From Chitinophaga arvensicola (GTDB lineage: Bacteria > Bacteroidota > Bacteroidia > Chitinophagales > Chitinophagaceae), in assembly GCF_900110835.1 (NCBI RefSeq), contig NZ_FOJG01000002.1, forward strand, positions 3,488,698 through 3,552,697: DNA of 64,000 bases. Reading direction: 5' to 3'. A program made the position numbers and the translations under genes. The notes beneath the pieces were generated by a model, which worked only from the letters and a program-made list of their open reading frames with translations, made no database searches and was not told the DNA's origin. How positions within the stretch are numbered: position 1 is the stretch's first letter; the number at the start of each line of letters is the position of its first letter. This document shows, in pieces, positions 25,537-33,396 of the stretch.

Positions 25537-28500
25537 TTAAAAAGTCACACTGGCGCCAATACTATAGGTTCTGTTCATTGGGTATTTATAACCACCCTGC
25601 GAATAGTTCCACTGGTCGCCGTTCTTCGGGTCCTGCACTTCTCCGGGATGTTCCGGATCACTATTTTTCAATGCGGTGAATGTGCCCAGGTTGTAGCTAT
25701 TCACATACATTCTTGCGTTACTGATACCCGCTTTTTTTAACCACTTCTTTGGAAAACTGTATCCTATTTCCAATGTTTTGATACGCAGGTAAGAAGCATT
25801 CTGTACGGCTTTGGTGCCTGTTGCATCCGGCGATCCCATAGAAGGATAATAACCCGGTATCCATTTGGTATTGGGATCAAACACATCTGCGTTGGGATCT
25901 GCGGTATGCCAGCGATCCAGGAACTGCACCAGCGCACTCTGTTCATACATCAGCGGAGAAGCCATCTGCTCTGCATACTGTACATAAAACTGCGTAGCAC
26001 CCTGCAACAGGATGTTAAAGTCGATCCCTCTCCAGGCTGCGCCAACAGCCACTCCATAGTTGACCATCGGAATATCCCTGGTGGCAATGGGTACTTCATC
26101 CTTGTTATCTACTACCCCATCATGATTCAGGTCTTTATAATAATAATCACCGGGCACTACATTCTGATTACCGCCACCGGTGTTTACACTGTGATTATAG
26201 ATCTGGTCGTACGAAGTAAACTGACCGGCGTATTCCCTTCCCCACCAGATATTGGTGTAGCGGTTCTGCTGGGAATTTTTCCAGTTCTCGTAGGAATTGC
26301 CCGCCCGGGTTTCTTCCCGGTGTACCAGGATAGTTCTTGTGGAAGCAATGTTAGCGCTTACATGATATGCCAATTCTCCTATGTGGTTCCGATGCGTCAA
26401 CGCTACTTCCATACCACGGGTACGATCGCTGCGCAGGTTTTCCTGCGGCAGCCGGGCGCCCACGGTACCGGGCAAACTGGTAGTACGTGTATCCGGTAAT
26501 CCATCGCGGTTACGTACAAAATAATCGACAGATAAACCGAGGAGGCCGCGGTATAATTCTGCATCCAGTCCTGCGTTGAGTGTTTTGGCGGTAGACCAGG
26601 TAAGATCAGGATTCACGATACCACGACTACCAAGACCGTTCACAAAAGTACCGCCCATGATATATCCATCTCTCGGATAATCATAACCGGGGAAAGATTG
26701 AAAAGCGGTAGCTGCATCATCACCGGTTTTACCATAAGATGCACGGAGTTTCAGGTTACCCAGGATATGCGGAGAAATAAGGTGCTGAATAAATTGTTCT
26801 TCGCTCAAACGCCAGCCCACAGCGGCCGCCGGGAAAAATCCCCACTGATGCGAATTCACAAACTTACTGGAGCCATCCTGGCGGAAGCTGATATCCACAA
26901 TGTATTTGCCTTTGTAATCATATCCCACTCTGCCTACAATGCCTTTGGTAACAATCTGTCCCAGGCCATTGCCATCCATGTTACCCTGCTGATTATTCAG
27001 ATCGCCGGCAAAGAGGTAGGGAATGCCCAGCGAAAATTCCCGCTGTGCAGAAAAATTATCCACCTTCGAATTACTTTCTTCATATAATAAGAGGGCAGTA
27101 ATGTTATGCACTTCATGAATCCGGCGGTTATAGTTCAATGACAGCTGGAATAAAGTAGAAGTATTGTTCCAGTAGGAACGGTTCACGGTTGACGGGCTCG
27201 CCACCGGGGTTACTTTATAGGTATCATTCTGCGGATCGTAGGTATACAGCTTAAAGGCTTTATTCACCATGGTATTATCGCCGATATTAAATCCATAGTT
27301 ATACATTCCCCTGGCGGTTAATCCCCTGATGCCGGGCACATCATAGTCCAGTGCCAGCTGCCCCTGGAAATTCTTATTCTTATAGCTCTGATAGCCCACT
27401 ATATCCGAGTTGGTAATTACCACAGGGTTGGCATTATCGGTGATCACATGTGGATAAGCGGGATTGTTGTTGGCATATATCTGATCGGTGGGCAACTGGT
27501 TCCAGGTATATTTAAACATTTCCCATACGCCTCTGCCACCGGGTTGATTTTTGGTATCCATATACCCGGAAGTAAGGAGCGCTACCCGCAGGCGGTCTGT
27601 AATTTTTGCGTTGATATTGGAACGGAAGTTAAACCGGTCGTAGTTCATATCACCGCTTTTAAACATCCCATCCTGTTTGAAGTACCCGAGATTGAAGAAG
27701 TAATTGATCCGTTCGCTGCCACCGTTGAAACTCAGTGTATGCTGTGTTTCGGGGGCAAAGTCACGCATAGTGGCGCCTACCCAGTCGGATGATTTCAGGG
27801 TACCATTGCGGTATAATTCCATATCTGCTGCTGCAAAGGCCGGCGGGCGCATGATGAAGAAGTTCTTACCAAAATCTCTTTTTGTTTGCTCATTCTTCAG
27901 CATCATGTATTCCGTTGCGTTCACACCATGTGGGGCGTTCAGGAATTGCTGCCAGCTCTGGTTGACGGCATAGGTAATATCAAATTTCCCGCTCTGTGCG
28001 CTGGAGCCCTTTTTTGAAGTCACCAGGATCACGCCATTGGCGGCGCGTACGCCGTAAATAGCGGCAGTAGCGTCTTTCAATACAGAGATATTATCAATTT
28101 CATTGGGGTCCATGCGTGAGAGATCACCGCCACTGCGGGGTACACCGTCGATAACCACCAGTGGACTACCCATGCCACGGATATCAAAGACATTATCGTA
28201 GGCGCCCGGCTCACTGCTTTTCTGGAGGATGCGCATGCCCGGTAATTTACCCGTGAGCATATTGATTACGTTTTCATTTTTGGTGGTAACAATTTCCTCA
28301 CTGCTGATGAAGGAAACGGCGCCGGTGAGGCGGTTGCGGGTCTGTGTTTGTCCGTAGCCTACTACCACCACGTCGGTGAGACTGTTGATCTGCACATGCA
28401 GGCGCACATCGAGCGCAGTGCGGTCGCCCGCCACTATTTCCTGTGGCAGGTATCCGAGGTAGCTGAATTGCAGCGTTGCCTGTTTATTGGGAACATGGAG

Positions 28501-28944
28501 CGAAAATCTTCCTTTCGCATCCGTAGTGATACCTGTGGTAGTGCCTTTCACCTGTACATTGACCCGTTCCAGCGGAACACCGGTAGTATCACGGACGATA
28601 CCCGTTACCGTGATACCCTGCACTGCAGGCGCTGGTGGAAGTGCGCCGTTTCTTGCCTTGATCACCACTGTTTTATTGATGATATCATACGACAAGGGCA
28701 GATCTTTCAGGCAGAGTTGCAGTACATCGTCGAGCATGGCGTCTTTGACGTTGATACTCACCGGGGAAACATTGGATAACACCCGGTCGTTGTACAGGAA
28801 ATTATACCCGCTTTGCTTATGGATACTTTTAAATATCTTCTCCAAAGGGATATTGCTGCCCGAGAGCGTGATCTTATCTTGTGAAAAAGCTATTGCACTG
28901 GCCAGCAGGAAAACAGCAATGGTCAGGAACATCTTCAATTTCAT
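25537..28944 (-). CDS. STN-containing SusC-family receptor (locus 3)
   Basis: An 1135-residue receptor with signal peptide (to AFSQ), a secretin/TonB short N-terminal (STN) domain (about 28-95, ending NKTVVIKA), a carboxypeptidase-D-like domain (ITVTGIVRDTTGVPLE), linker VVVVGYGQTQTRNRLTGAV, plug with VLKDATAAIYGVRAANGV, and a barrel ending YSIGASVTF. An STN domain normally passes a signal to a FecR anti-sigma factor, yet no FecR or sigma gene adjoins this locus; the nearest pair (31351-33219) sits beside another STN receptor. The leader holds a 23-codon ORF with two hairpins (29043-29129). Confidence 0.94.
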   Translation of the reverse strand: MKLKMFLTIAVFLLASAIAFSQDKITLSGSNIPLEKIFKSIHKQSGYNFLYNDRVLSNVSPVSINVKDAMLDDVLQLCLKDLPLSYDIINKTVVIKARNGALPPAPAVQGITVTGIVRDTTGVPLERVNVQVKGTTTGITTDAKGRFSLHVPNKQATLQFSYLGYLPQEIVAGDRTALDVRLHVQINSLTDVVVVGYGQTQTRNRLTGAVSFISSEEIVTTKNENVINMLTGKLPGMRILQKSSEPGAYDNVFDIRGMGSPLVVIDGVPRSGGDLSRMDPNEIDNISVLKDATAAIYGVRAANGVILVTSKKGSSAQSGKFDITYAVNQSWQQFLNAPHGVNATEYMMLKNEQTKRDFGKNFFIMRPPAFAAADMELYRNGTLKSSDWVGATMRDFAPETQHTLSFNGGSERINYFFNLGYFKQDGMFKSGDMNYDRFNFRSNINAKITDRLRVALLTSGYMDTKNQPGGRGVWEMFKYTWNQLPTDQIYANNNPAYPHVITDNANPVVITNSDIVGYQSYKNKNFQGQLALDYDVPGIRGLTARGMYNYGFNIGDNTMVNKAFKLYTYDPQNDTYKVTPVASPSTVNRSYWNNTSTLFQLSLNYNRRIHEVHNITALLLYEESNSKVDNFSAQREFSLGIPYLFAGDLNNQQGNMDGNGLGQIVTKGIVGRVGYDYKGKYIVDISFRQDGSSKFVNSHQWGFFPAAAVGWRLSEEQFIQHLISPHILGNLKLRASYGKTGDDAATAFQSFPGYDYPRDGYIMGGTFVNGLGSRGIVNPDLTWSTAKTLNAGLDAELYRGLLGLSVDYFVRNRDGLPDTRTTSLPGTVGARLPQENLRSDRTRGMEVALTHRNHIGELAYHVSANIASTRTILVHREETRAGNSYENWKNSQQNRYTNIWWGREYAGQFTSYDQIYNHSVNTGGGNQNVVPGDYYYKDLNHDGVVDNKDEVPIATRDIPMVNYGVAVGAAWRGIDFNILLQGATQFYVQYAEQMASPLMYEQSALVQFLDRWHTADPNADVFDPNTKWIPGYYPSMGSPDATGTKAVQNASYLRIKTLEIGYSFPKKWLKKAGISNARMYVNSYNLGTFTALKNSDPEHPGEVQDPKNGDQWNYSQGGYKYPMNRTYSIGASVTF

Positions 28945-29331
28945 AACCAGGGAATTTTGGATAGGTTAGGTACAGGCATAGACCTGCACCTGCAAAGTGT
29001 TTACAATTGCATGCATACGTGAAGTTTTATGTATTGAATAGTAATTCCGCAGGAATTCTAATCAGGACTGAGCCGCCAGGAACACATCACCTGTGCCTGG
29101 CTCTTTTTGTCGTGGAACCGATGTTTCATGCTGGTGCCCGTGGAAATTTTAGTTCGTGAAATGTTAGCTTGTCTATTATGTCTCCTGCTGGTCGATCTTC
29201 AATATTATTCAGTTACCGTGGCCTTCCGGTTTAATTTTGCCGGTCAATTGTAAATACTCTACCTACAACTGTTTTGGTCGATCTGGGTATAAATTTAGAT
29301 AAAATGAACAATTCTGCAACTTTACCTTTTT
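28945..29331. promoter_or_regulatory. Structured leader of susC locus 3
   Basis: 387 bp between araC-type gene and susC, without a conventional gene. On the minus strand it holds the mini-ORF 29058-29129, an imperfect stem-loop within it (29070-29103: GAG, CCAGG and CACA pair with TGTG, CCTGG and CTC), and a perfect stem AATTCC/GGAATT (29043-29057) that starts directly after the ORF's stop codon. I found no exact TAnnTTTG promoter box. Confidence 0.5.
29058..29129 (-). CDS. Candidate 23-residue leader peptide before susC locus 3
   Basis: An ATG-started 23-codon ORF beginning MKHRFHDKKS and ending VMCSWRLSPD, 113 nt upstream of susC. Its second half lies in an imperfect hairpin, and its TAG is followed without a gap by the perfect stem-loop AATTCC-TGC-GGAATT. 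This stop-codon-against-hairpin arrangement is typical of regulatory leader peptides. I cannot name a family; conservation in other genomes has not been tested. Confidence 0.45.
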   Translation of the reverse strand: MKHRFHDKKSQAQVMCSWRLSPD

Positions 29332-30168
29332 TCAGGGGGTGGTCTGCATCTGTTCCCGGTAGGCGGAGGGAGTCATGTCATGATATTTCCGGAAGAATTT
29401 ATTCAGGTGGCTCTGGTCATTGAATCCCAGCTCATGACTGATCTCTTTCAGGGAGAAAAGGCTGAAATGCAGGCGGTCTTCCAGCAGTTGCAACCGGTAA
29501 CGGTTTACATACTCCCGCAGGGTACTGCCGGTTTGCTCCTTAAAAAACTCACCCAGGTAATGCTTTGAGAAACCGAATTGTCCTGCCAGTTGCTCCACCT
29601 GGATTTCATCTGCAGCGTGAATATGTTCATGGATATAATTGAGCAGATGCGTGACGCGGGTATCGTTTTTTGTGCCTGCCGGCGACACCGCCTCCTCTCC
29701 CTGGTGCCGGATCATCGTAAACAATGCCTGCAATAAAAAAAAGATAGTATCGCTGCTTTCTTCCCTAAAAGCTTTCCATTCCGCCACTATCAATTGTATC
29801 AACGGTTCCATCCGCTGAATGGTGATTATCTTTCTCTGGTGCCTCGCCTGTAACAACAGCTGATCCAGTTCCTGGTTCCAGCGCTGCTGCAGCTGCATAA
29901 CACCTGTACCATGGAGGTATACATTGGTAAACTTGATAAAGGTAAATGTAGTGGGTGTGGAGATATCAAAATAATGCGCATCACAGGGCGCCAGCAGGAA
30001 TAAACAAGGCCCCTTATACGGGATATTCATTCCCGAAATGCAATGTGTGCCGCTCCCCTTGTGGATAAAAATAAGCTCAAAGTGATTGTGGTTATGCACC
30101 GGATGCTCCCATTCACTCGTGGTAAAGTGCGACACTTTCAGATATTCGTGTTGTATGTATCTCTTCAT
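29332..30168 (-). CDS. AraC-family transcriptional regulator
   Basis: A 278-residue regulator with an N-terminal cupin sensor (about 10-90, with HPVHNHNHFELIFIHKGSG) and a C-terminal double helix-turn-helix (about 175-275): VEQLAGQFGFSKHYLGEFFKEQTG and LKEISHELGFNDQSHLNKFFRKYHDMTPSAYR. It is divergent from the PRISE-like reductase across 90 bp, so it most likely controls that gene. It also lies upstream of susC locus 3 in the same direction, but 387 bp of leader separate them. Confidence 0.92.
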   Translation of the reverse strand: MKRYIQHEYLKVSHFTTSEWEHPVHNHNHFELIFIHKGSGTHCISGMNIPYKGPCLFLLAPCDAHYFDISTPTTFTFIKFTNVYLHGTGVMQLQQRWNQELDQLLLQARHQRKIITIQRMEPLIQLIVAEWKAFREESSDTIFFLLQALFTMIRHQGEEAVSPAGTKNDTRVTHLLNYIHEHIHAADEIQVEQLAGQFGFSKHYLGEFFKEQTGSTLREYVNRYRLQLLEDRLHFSLFSLKEISHELGFNDQSHLNKFFRKYHDMTPSAYREQMQTTP

Positions 30169-30202
30169 TCTTTGAAATATACCAATGAACCCCGTTGTTG
30201 TA

Positions 30203-30210
30203 CAAATGTA
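30203..30210 (-). promoter_or_regulatory. -7 element of the AraC-family gene
   Basis: TACATTTG on the minus strand (complement of 30203-30210) fits TAnnTTTG and gives a leader of about 30 nt before the start at 30168. It overlaps the palindrome TTGTACAA (30198-30205). No good -33 element is visible, as expected for an activator-dependent promoter. Confidence 0.45.
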
Positions 30211-30258
30211 AGGCCTTCCGGAGCAGGATCTTTGTGCTGTTAAAAATACAACAGAGAT

Positions 30259-31317
30259 ATGAAAAACAGGAAAGTAGCCCTGATAGCAGGCGCACAGGGC
30301 GTAATAGGCCGCAACCTCATCGATTACCTTCTTACACAGGAAAACTGGGATATCATCGGCTTATCAAGAAGAGGCGGTACAGATACAGAGAAAGTAAAAC
30401 ATATAGCCGTGGATCTGCTGAGCCGGGACGACAGCCAGGCGAAACTCGGACAATTAACAACGGTAACGCATATCTTCTATGCCGCCTACCAAGATCGCGG
30501 AAACTGGGCTGCGCTGGTACCTCCCAATATGGCCATGCTCCGCAATGTAGTGGAAGTGGTAGCCCCTGTGGCTGCGGAATTACAACACATCAGCCTGATG
30601 CAGGGATATAAAGTATATGGCGCCCACCTGGGGCCGTTTAAAACACCGGCGAAGGAAACAGATGCCGGCCGCTTTATGCCGCCGGAGTTCAATATGGATC
30701 AGCAACGTTTCCTGGAATCGTATCAACAGGGTAAATCCTGGTCCTGGTCGGCTATACGACCTTCTGTGGTAGGTGGCTTTGCATTGGGTAACCCGATGAA
30801 CCTGGCCATGGTAATTGCGGTATATGCGGCCATTTCAAAGGAACTGGGCCTGCCACTCCGCTTCCCCGGCAAGCCAGGTGCTTATGATAAGCTCATGGAA
30901 ATGACTGATGCCGGGCTGCTGGCCAAAGCTACCACATGGGCAGCAAACAGTCCTGCAGGCGCCAACCAGGCCTTTAATATCAACAATGGAGACTTGTTCC
31001 GCTGGTCCGATCTATGGCCCAAAATTGCCCGTTATTTTGATATGGAAGTAGAAGCGCCCTTACCGATGCAGCTGGATGAAGTGATGGCCGATAAAGAACC
31101 GCTCTGGAACAGCATGATGGAAAAGTACGGACTCCGGTATAGTTACGCAGAAGTATCTTCCTGGAAATTCGGGGATTTTGTTTTCTCGTGGGATTACGAC
31201 TTCTTCGCTGATGGCAGCAAGGCGCGCCGCGCAGGCTTCACGGAATTTGTGGATACAGAAAACATGTTCTTCGATATCTTCTCCAACTTCAAAAAAATGA
31301 AAGTTATTCCTGCATAG
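30259..31317 (+). CDS. PRISE-like NAD(P)-dependent SDR (progesterone 5-beta-reductase/iridoid-synthase family)
   Basis: A 352-residue extended short-chain dehydrogenase. It has the Rossmann motif GAQGVIG (11-17), a following R37-R38 pair that suggests NADPH preference, QGYKVYGAHLGP with the family Lys at 118, and WSWSAIRPSVVGG (161-173). In PRISE reductases an NFYYDLED-type motif supplies the catalytic Tyr; here the aligned stretch is FNMDQQRF (144-151), with Asn and Met in place of both Tyr. It should reduce activated C=C bonds or related substrates if active, but the chemistry may have changed. It is divergent from an AraC regulator. Confidence 0.75.
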   Translation: MKNRKVALIAGAQGVIGRNLIDYLLTQENWDIIGLSRRGGTDTEKVKHIAVDLLSRDDSQAKLGQLTTVTHIFYAAYQDRGNWAALVPPNMAMLRNVVEVVAPVAAELQHISLMQGYKVYGAHLGPFKTPAKETDAGRFMPPEFNMDQQRFLESYQQGKSWSWSAIRPSVVGGFALGNPMNLAMVIAVYAAISKELGLPLRFPGKPGAYDKLMEMTDAGLLAKATTWAANSPAGANQAFNINNGDLFRWSDLWPKIARYFDMEVEAPLPMQLDEVMADKEPLWNSMMEKYGLRYSYAEVSSWKFGDFVFSWDYDFFADGSKARRAGFTEFVDTENMFFDIFSNFKKMKVIPA

Positions 31318-31325
31318 GAATAGAG

Positions 31326-31354
31326 ATAAAGCCATCATGTAACGGTGGCTTTAT
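31326..31354 (+). terminator. Bidirectional terminator between convergent reductase and sigma genes
   Basis: Arms ATAAAGCCATC (31326-31336) and GGTGGCTTTAT (31344-31354), one G.U pair, loop ATGTAAC, then a T-rich tract. The distal arm overlaps the stop codon of the minus-strand sigma gene. Confidence 0.65.
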
Positions 31355-31911
31355 GCTTTTTCCAGGGTAAAATTCACCGCAGCGGTAAGGCGTTTCATGG
31401 CAATAGCCAGTTGGTTTTCCACCGTTTTTACAGAGAGATTGAGAATGGTAGCAACTTCCTTATAACGCAGATCATATTGCTTTACGAGGATATAGACCAT
31501 TTTACATTTAGGAGGCAGCTGTTCAATGGTGTATTCCATTTTACGGATCATCTCCGCAGAAATCATCAGTTGCTCCGGATCGCTGTCGAACGCGATTTCC
31601 AGTTGTTCTTCTTCCGCAAACACCACCTGCCGGGAACTGGCCTGTTTCCGCATATGATCAATTGCTTTGTTCTTCGCAACCACAAACAGGTATACCTGCG
31701 GATTTTTTATGTCCGTCAGTGATTGCCTTTTTTGCCAGCAATGCATAAAAACATCGTTCGTAATTTCTTCTGCTACCTCTTTGGAACGGGTAAGCGAGAA
31801 AGAAAAACGCAGCAATTTGATGAAGAAATGATGGTAGAAAGCTTTGAAGGCTGTCTGATCATTGTTCGCTGTAATGTTTCTAAATAAGTCATTGATTGTA
31901 CACTGATCCAT
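31351..31911 (-). CDS. ECF-type RNA polymerase sigma factor
   Basis: A 186-residue sigma-70 family protein of the Bacteroidota ECF group. Region 2 is seen at about 18-85 (FKAFYHHFFIKLLRFSFSLTRS, EEITNDVFMHCWQKR, NPQVYLFVVAKNKAIDHMRK) and region 4 at about 120-180 (IEQLPPKCKMVYILVKQYDLRYKEVATILNLSVKTVENQLAIAMKRL), in pieces. It should be held by the FecR anti-sigma factor and activate the adjacent susC-susD when the receptor is loaded. Unusually it is divergent from fecR (231 bp apart) instead of directly upstream in the same operon. Confidence 0.92.
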   Translation of the reverse strand: MDQCTINDLFRNITANNDQTAFKAFYHHFFIKLLRFSFSLTRSKEVAEEITNDVFMHCWQKRQSLTDIKNPQVYLFVVAKNKAIDHMRKQASSRQVVFAEEEQLEIAFDSDPEQLMISAEMIRKMEYTIEQLPPKCKMVYILVKQYDLRYKEVATILNLSVKTVENQLAIAMKRLTAAVNFTLEKA

Positions 31912-32142
31912 CCCTTTTAAGCCACTGATATTGGTTGCAATAATAAATAACGCAGATTACGCTAAAGTTAACAAAATAATTTATCCGGAAATTTATTTTT
32001 GCCGGTAATGCTTTTTTGGCGAAACATGATGTTATCTGCACTTATCTCGGTTACCCATCTCCCGTAAAAAAAAATAAATACTTCCTTTGGGGGTTTTTGA
32101 TTTTCTTTTCGTCCTTCTGATATAACACGGAGAAAAAATTAA

Positions 32143-33219
32143 ATGATCGAGCGCAACCGGATAAATATATTGATGGCCAGGAAAGTATCCGGCGAGGCCA
32201 CCATAGCCGAATTAAAGGAACTGGAAACGCTGTTGATGCAGTTTCCGGAACTGCAATATGCTTTTACTATTGTGGGGGATATCAGCACCGTAAACAGTGC
32301 TAACGGATTTACCCCGGCAGAAGAAGAACAACTCGCCAGTGAAGGTATGGATCGCATGAACCTTTTCCTGCAACAGGAACAGGAAGTGCCCGCCGTAAAA
32401 CGCATCATCCCCTGGCGCGTACTTACCGGCATAGCCGCTACAGTGGCTATCCTGGTTATTACCTTTGCCGTATGGCCGGTAACACCGCGCAAACAGGCAT
32501 TCCGGAACGAAGTAGTTACCAAAACAGGTTCCAAAACCACCGTAGTACTACCAGATGGTACCAGCGTGATTCTCAATGCCTGCAGCCGCCTGCAATACGA
32601 TGCCACCCGCTTTCTCAACGGCGAACGCGAAGTGAGCCTCACCGGTGAAGCCTATTTCGATGTAAAACATGATCCGGCACACCCTTTTATTATTCAATCC
32701 GGAAAAGTAAATATCCGTGTATTAGGCACCATCTTTAACGTGAAAGCCTATGCAGAGGATGCTACCGTGGAAACCACGCTGCTCAGCGGAAAAGTGGAAG
32801 TAAATTTCCCCGACAACGACGCTGATGGATCGCGCAAAACCACACAGCTGGAACCGGGACAAAAACTGATCATCGGACAACTCAATACCAAACCATCAAC
32901 AGAAAATAAACAACACAGCTTTAGCATTACTCCCATCAAAACAATAGCCGGCACCGACAACACAGTAGCAGAAAAGCCCGCTACTGCCTGGGTAAACGAC
33001 CGTTTCGATTTTGATAATGTGACGTTTGAACAGTTGTCGCACGACCTGGAACGCTGGTTCAATGTTACCCTGCGTTTTAAAAATGATAAATATAAAAATG
33101 AAGTATTTACCGGCGCTTTCCGGAAACAAAGTATAGAAGACGTACTGCAGGCTTTACAACTGATGTCTGGCTTTCATTATGAAGTGAACACGAAAGAAAA
33201 TGTTATTTACATATGGTAA
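32143..33219 (+). CDS. FecR-family anti-sigma factor
   Basis: A 358-residue inner-membrane protein: cytoplasmic N-terminal segment with ARKVSGEATIAELKELETLL (about 12-31), one membrane helix (about 88-107, VLTGIAATVAILVITFAVW), FecR domain (about 125-225, with VVLPDGTSVILNACSRLQYD and TGEAYFDV) and a C-terminal DUF4974-type domain (about 285-358, FDNVTFEQLSHDLERWFNV). It relays the signal of the STN-type SusC 177 bp downstream to the divergent sigma factor. Confidence 0.93.
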   Translation: MIERNRINILMARKVSGEATIAELKELETLLMQFPELQYAFTIVGDISTVNSANGFTPAEEEQLASEGMDRMNLFLQQEQEVPAVKRIIPWRVLTGIAATVAILVITFAVWPVTPRKQAFRNEVVTKTGSKTTVVLPDGTSVILNACSRLQYDATRFLNGEREVSLTGEAYFDVKHDPAHPFIIQSGKVNIRVLGTIFNVKAYAEDATVETTLLSGKVEVNFPDNDADGSRKTTQLEPGQKLIIGQLNTKPSTENKQHSFSITPIKTIAGTDNTVAEKPATAWVNDRFDFDNVTFEQLSHDLERWFNVTLRFKNDKYKNEVFTGAFRKQSIEDVLQALQLMSGFHYEVNTKENVIYIW

Positions 33220-33396
33220 TACTTAACATCCAAACAGCATCTATGGCTTGATAATCCACTTATTCCTTTTTGCAGACAGCAAATAAAAAAAGGAGAATGC
33301 AGCAACATTCCCCCTTTCAAAATGCTGGCTAAACAACGTAAACCGATTTCTTACAATCAGGTAATGGCTCATTATTTAACCTAACGAAACAAATTT

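Noticed and set aside
33297-33332. 11-residue ORF after AGGAG in the susC locus 4 leader
   Set aside because: No codon run and no flanking hairpin; the AGGAG is only 1-2 nt from the ATG. Locus 4 already has sigma/FecR control, so I do not count it with the leader peptides.
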